From the NCBI GenBank assembly GCA_003140785.1, contig PLKY01000184.1, positions 1 to 8,158 of the forward strand: a stretch of DNA of 8,158 bases, read 5' to 3'. The notes under the pieces are model-generated. The model saw only the letters and a list, made by a program, of their open reading frames with translations, did no database searches and was not told where the DNA came from. How positions within the stretch are numbered: position 1 is the stretch's first letter; every line of letters starts with the position of its first letter. This stretch comes from Acidobacteriaceae bacterium. GTDB taxonomy: Bacteria > Acidobacteriota > Terriglobia > Terriglobales > Acidobacteriaceae. The translations under genes were made by a program, and so were the position numbers. Shown here piece by piece: positions 6,820-8,158 of this stretch.

Positions 6820-7590
6820 ATGGAAAAGACCAAGATCGTTTCACGAAATGAGTATGCAATTCGCGACATGCGTCTCTCGAACGAGCCTTTCCAGCACGTC
6901 CAGATTCTCGAACATATTCGCGGGAACAAGTGGAAAGCCCGTTGGATCGATCCGAATCCAGGTCTGGTTGATTACGTTGAGTCGGGTCAGATCATAGCGC
7001 CCTGGAAAGAACGACAAACATTCCTGAAGGATGAACAGAACGCCGAGCGCCTTGTCGAGCATAATCGACACTGCGGATACAAAGGCTCTTCACCCATTGT
7101 CAAGGCAGTCACTCAAGTCTTTGAGTCGTGCGGAGAGGAAGTAGATTTCTCCCAAGGTGTTCTTTCCGGCACGCCAGAGCTGATCGGACGAATTCGTATC
7201 CGAGCGGGGCATCGAGGAGAGAGCGCGCTGGCCCTATCCTATCTTGACCGCCATGGAAGGCTCCATTGGCCATTCGATGCCGCCGTTGACCTGGCAATGA
7301 AATTCTGCTCGAAGGAACCGGCCACGGTGCTGGTCAGCATAGAGGCAACTGAGCGTCAATGGAGGGACAGAGCGTCAAGGCCAGGCGAGGATTACATCAT
7401 CCCCTTGTTGAACGAACACCGCGCTTCTTGGGCGTTGATTCGGCAGTGGACGGGGCATGATCCAGCGATTGCAGCACGCGAGGAATCAATTCAAAAGCTG
7501 CAAAGGTTGCTATGGGACGCAATCTATGCTCTTCAAAAGGCGGGTGCCGAGCGTGAGGCTGCTCGATTCAGGAGGGCATTGGAAGACTGA
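6820..7590 (+). CDS. Hypothetical protein, 256 aa, family not recognised
   Basis: I do not recognise this protein. It starts MEKTKIVSRNEYAIRDM and looks soluble: no signal peptide, no membrane span, no Walker, helix-turn-helix or obvious nuclease motif. Residues about 25-65 (HVQILEHIRGNKWKARW, then DPNPGLVDYVESGQIIAPWK) read like a small beta barrel of SH3 or Tudor type followed by a charged helix. A middle part (about 85-145) mixes an EEVDFSQG segment with strands such as GRIRIRAGHRG. The C-terminal 80 residues are predicted helical and highly charged, ending in repeated A/E/R (QKAGAEREAARFRRALED). The frame is open back to 6541, so up to 93 more residues are possible, but those look non-coding. 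It diverges from the integrase and converges on the DUF4143 gene, 98 bp away, so it is probably its own transcription unit. Cargo of an integrated element is possible, on position alone. Confidence 0.75.
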   Translation: MEKTKIVSRNEYAIRDMRLSNEPFQHVQILEHIRGNKWKARWIDPNPGLVDYVESGQIIAPWKERQTFLKDEQNAERLVEHNRHCGYKGSSPIVKAVTQVFESCGEEVDFSQGVLSGTPELIGRIRIRAGHRGESALALSYLDRHGRLHWPFDAAVDLAMKFCSKEPATVLVSIEATERQWRDRASRPGEDYIIPLLNEHRASWALIRQWTGHDPAIAAREESIQKLQRLLWDAIYALQKAGAEREAARFRRALED

Positions 7591-7688
7591 CAAAGGGGAG
7601 TCCTCTGCTGACTATGCTTTGGCGTCGTTTTCGTTCTCTGTTGCTGATCTGCCTCATGGATCCGCTCCATCGAACATCCTTGTTTGAT

Positions 7689-8158
7689 CTATCCGAGTTC
7701 GGTGACGGGTAAGGCTCGAAATCCATTCGGAAATGGAAAGCTGTTCGGGGTGCGGGAGACGACTCCGCCGGCGGTCACCCGTGACTTCCCTATCACATTT
7801 TGTACGAATTCCAAGTTGACCGTGTCGCCGAGGTCTGGGATTTCCGTCCATTTCGCCTCGAAGAGTTCCAAGCGCCCACCGGCATCAACTATGAAATCCA
7901 CTTCGCGCGTTCGATCCCGCCAGAAGAAGAGGCTGCCTGTGCGTCCGCTGCGGCGTTCGCGGTCCCTTAGTTGGGCGAAGACGAAGGTCTCCCATACCGC
8001 GCCTGCGGCGGGCGACTGCCGAAGATCTTCCTCGGATCGAATATTCAGCAGAGCGCAAAGCAGGCCGGTATCCGTAATGTAGAGTTTGGGGCTCTTGACG
8101 ATGGACTTGGTTCGGTTAGAGAACCACGGTTCAAGGAGTACGGCCTGGCCGGAAGCTT
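7689..8158 (-). CDS. C-terminal part of a DUF4143-domain ATP-binding protein (AAA_14/DUF4143 type), truncated by the window edge
   Basis: An open minus frame runs from the right edge to a TAG at 7689-7691, giving 155 codons of the C-terminus. Seen: SPKLYITDTGLLCALL, then SPAAGAVWETFVFAQL, then LFFWRDRTREVDFIV and LELFEAKWTE. This order (PKLYxxDTGLL, GxxxExFVxxxL, FWRDRxxxEVDF, ExKW) is the signature I know from DUF4143, the C-terminal domain of COG1373-type ATPases whose N-terminal AAA_14 part lies outside this window. The EVDF plus ExK pattern resembles the D...ExK core of PD-(D/E)XK nucleases; whether it cuts DNA is not established. The physiological role of these ATPases is poorly known. 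The start codon is beyond 8158. Family call is confident, function is not. Confidence 0.88.
   Translation of the reverse strand, partial: ASGQAVLLEPWFSNRTKSIVKSPKLYITDTGLLCALLNIRSEEDLRQSPAAGAVWETFVFAQLRDRERRSGRTGSLFFWRDRTREVDFIVDAGGRLELFEAKWTEIPDLGDTVNLEFVQNVIGKSRVTAGGVVSRTPNSFPFPNGFRALPVTELG

Noticed and set aside
7656..7670. ATGGA/TCCAT hairpin between the convergent genes as a shared terminator
   Set aside because: The stem is only 5 bp and AT/GC mixed, with no T-run on either side.

Overview
The window looks like a chromosomal segment of a Gram-negative bacterium with moderately high GC. Acidobacteriota (Terriglobia-like) is my best guess. The reasons are the long extracytoplasmic run of OB-fold-like repeats ahead of a GGDEF-EAL output module, a sensor style I associate with that phylum, and the wording of the transposase remnant. 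No rRNA or complete tRNA is present to confirm this, so the assignment is inference.

Layout, left to right. Positions 1-325 hold no gene I can support. Positions 326-4192 (minus strand) encode a very large membrane-anchored c-di-GMP enzyme: N-terminal membrane anchor, about seven OB-fold-like repeats outside the cytoplasm, a second membrane segment, HAMP-like linker, GGDEF with I-site, and EAL. Positions 4193-5170 are a gene-poor scar zone. It holds a frameshifted, truncated N-terminus of a transposase bracketed by two 35-bp imperfect direct repeats, the 3' part of a tRNA gene (Pro-like, CGG anticodon) ending in CCA, a hairpin just after it, and a cluster of hairpins. Positions 5171-6268 (minus strand) encode a complete tyrosine recombinase (R-K-H-R-W-Y) whose 3' end points at the tRNA fragment. 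Positions 6269-6819 contain no convincing gene. Positions 6820-7590 (plus strand) encode a 256-aa protein I do not recognise. Positions 7689-8158 (minus strand) are the C-terminal 155 codons of a DUF4143-type ATP-binding protein that runs off the right edge.

How they relate. The signalling gene on the left appears to be ordinary chromosome and would make and degrade c-di-GMP in response to an unknown periplasmic or surface cue. From about 4480 rightwards, the IS debris, tRNA 3' fragment, integrase, unknown gene and DUF4143 ATPase have the look of an integrative element edge or an old integration hot spot. The unknown gene and the ATPase could be cargo, but only one putative att copy is visible, so the element limits cannot be set from this window. 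I see no clear new multi-gene system. The strongest leads are the unrecognised 256-aa protein, the tRNA-fragment/integrase junction, and the OB-repeat c-di-GMP sensor.
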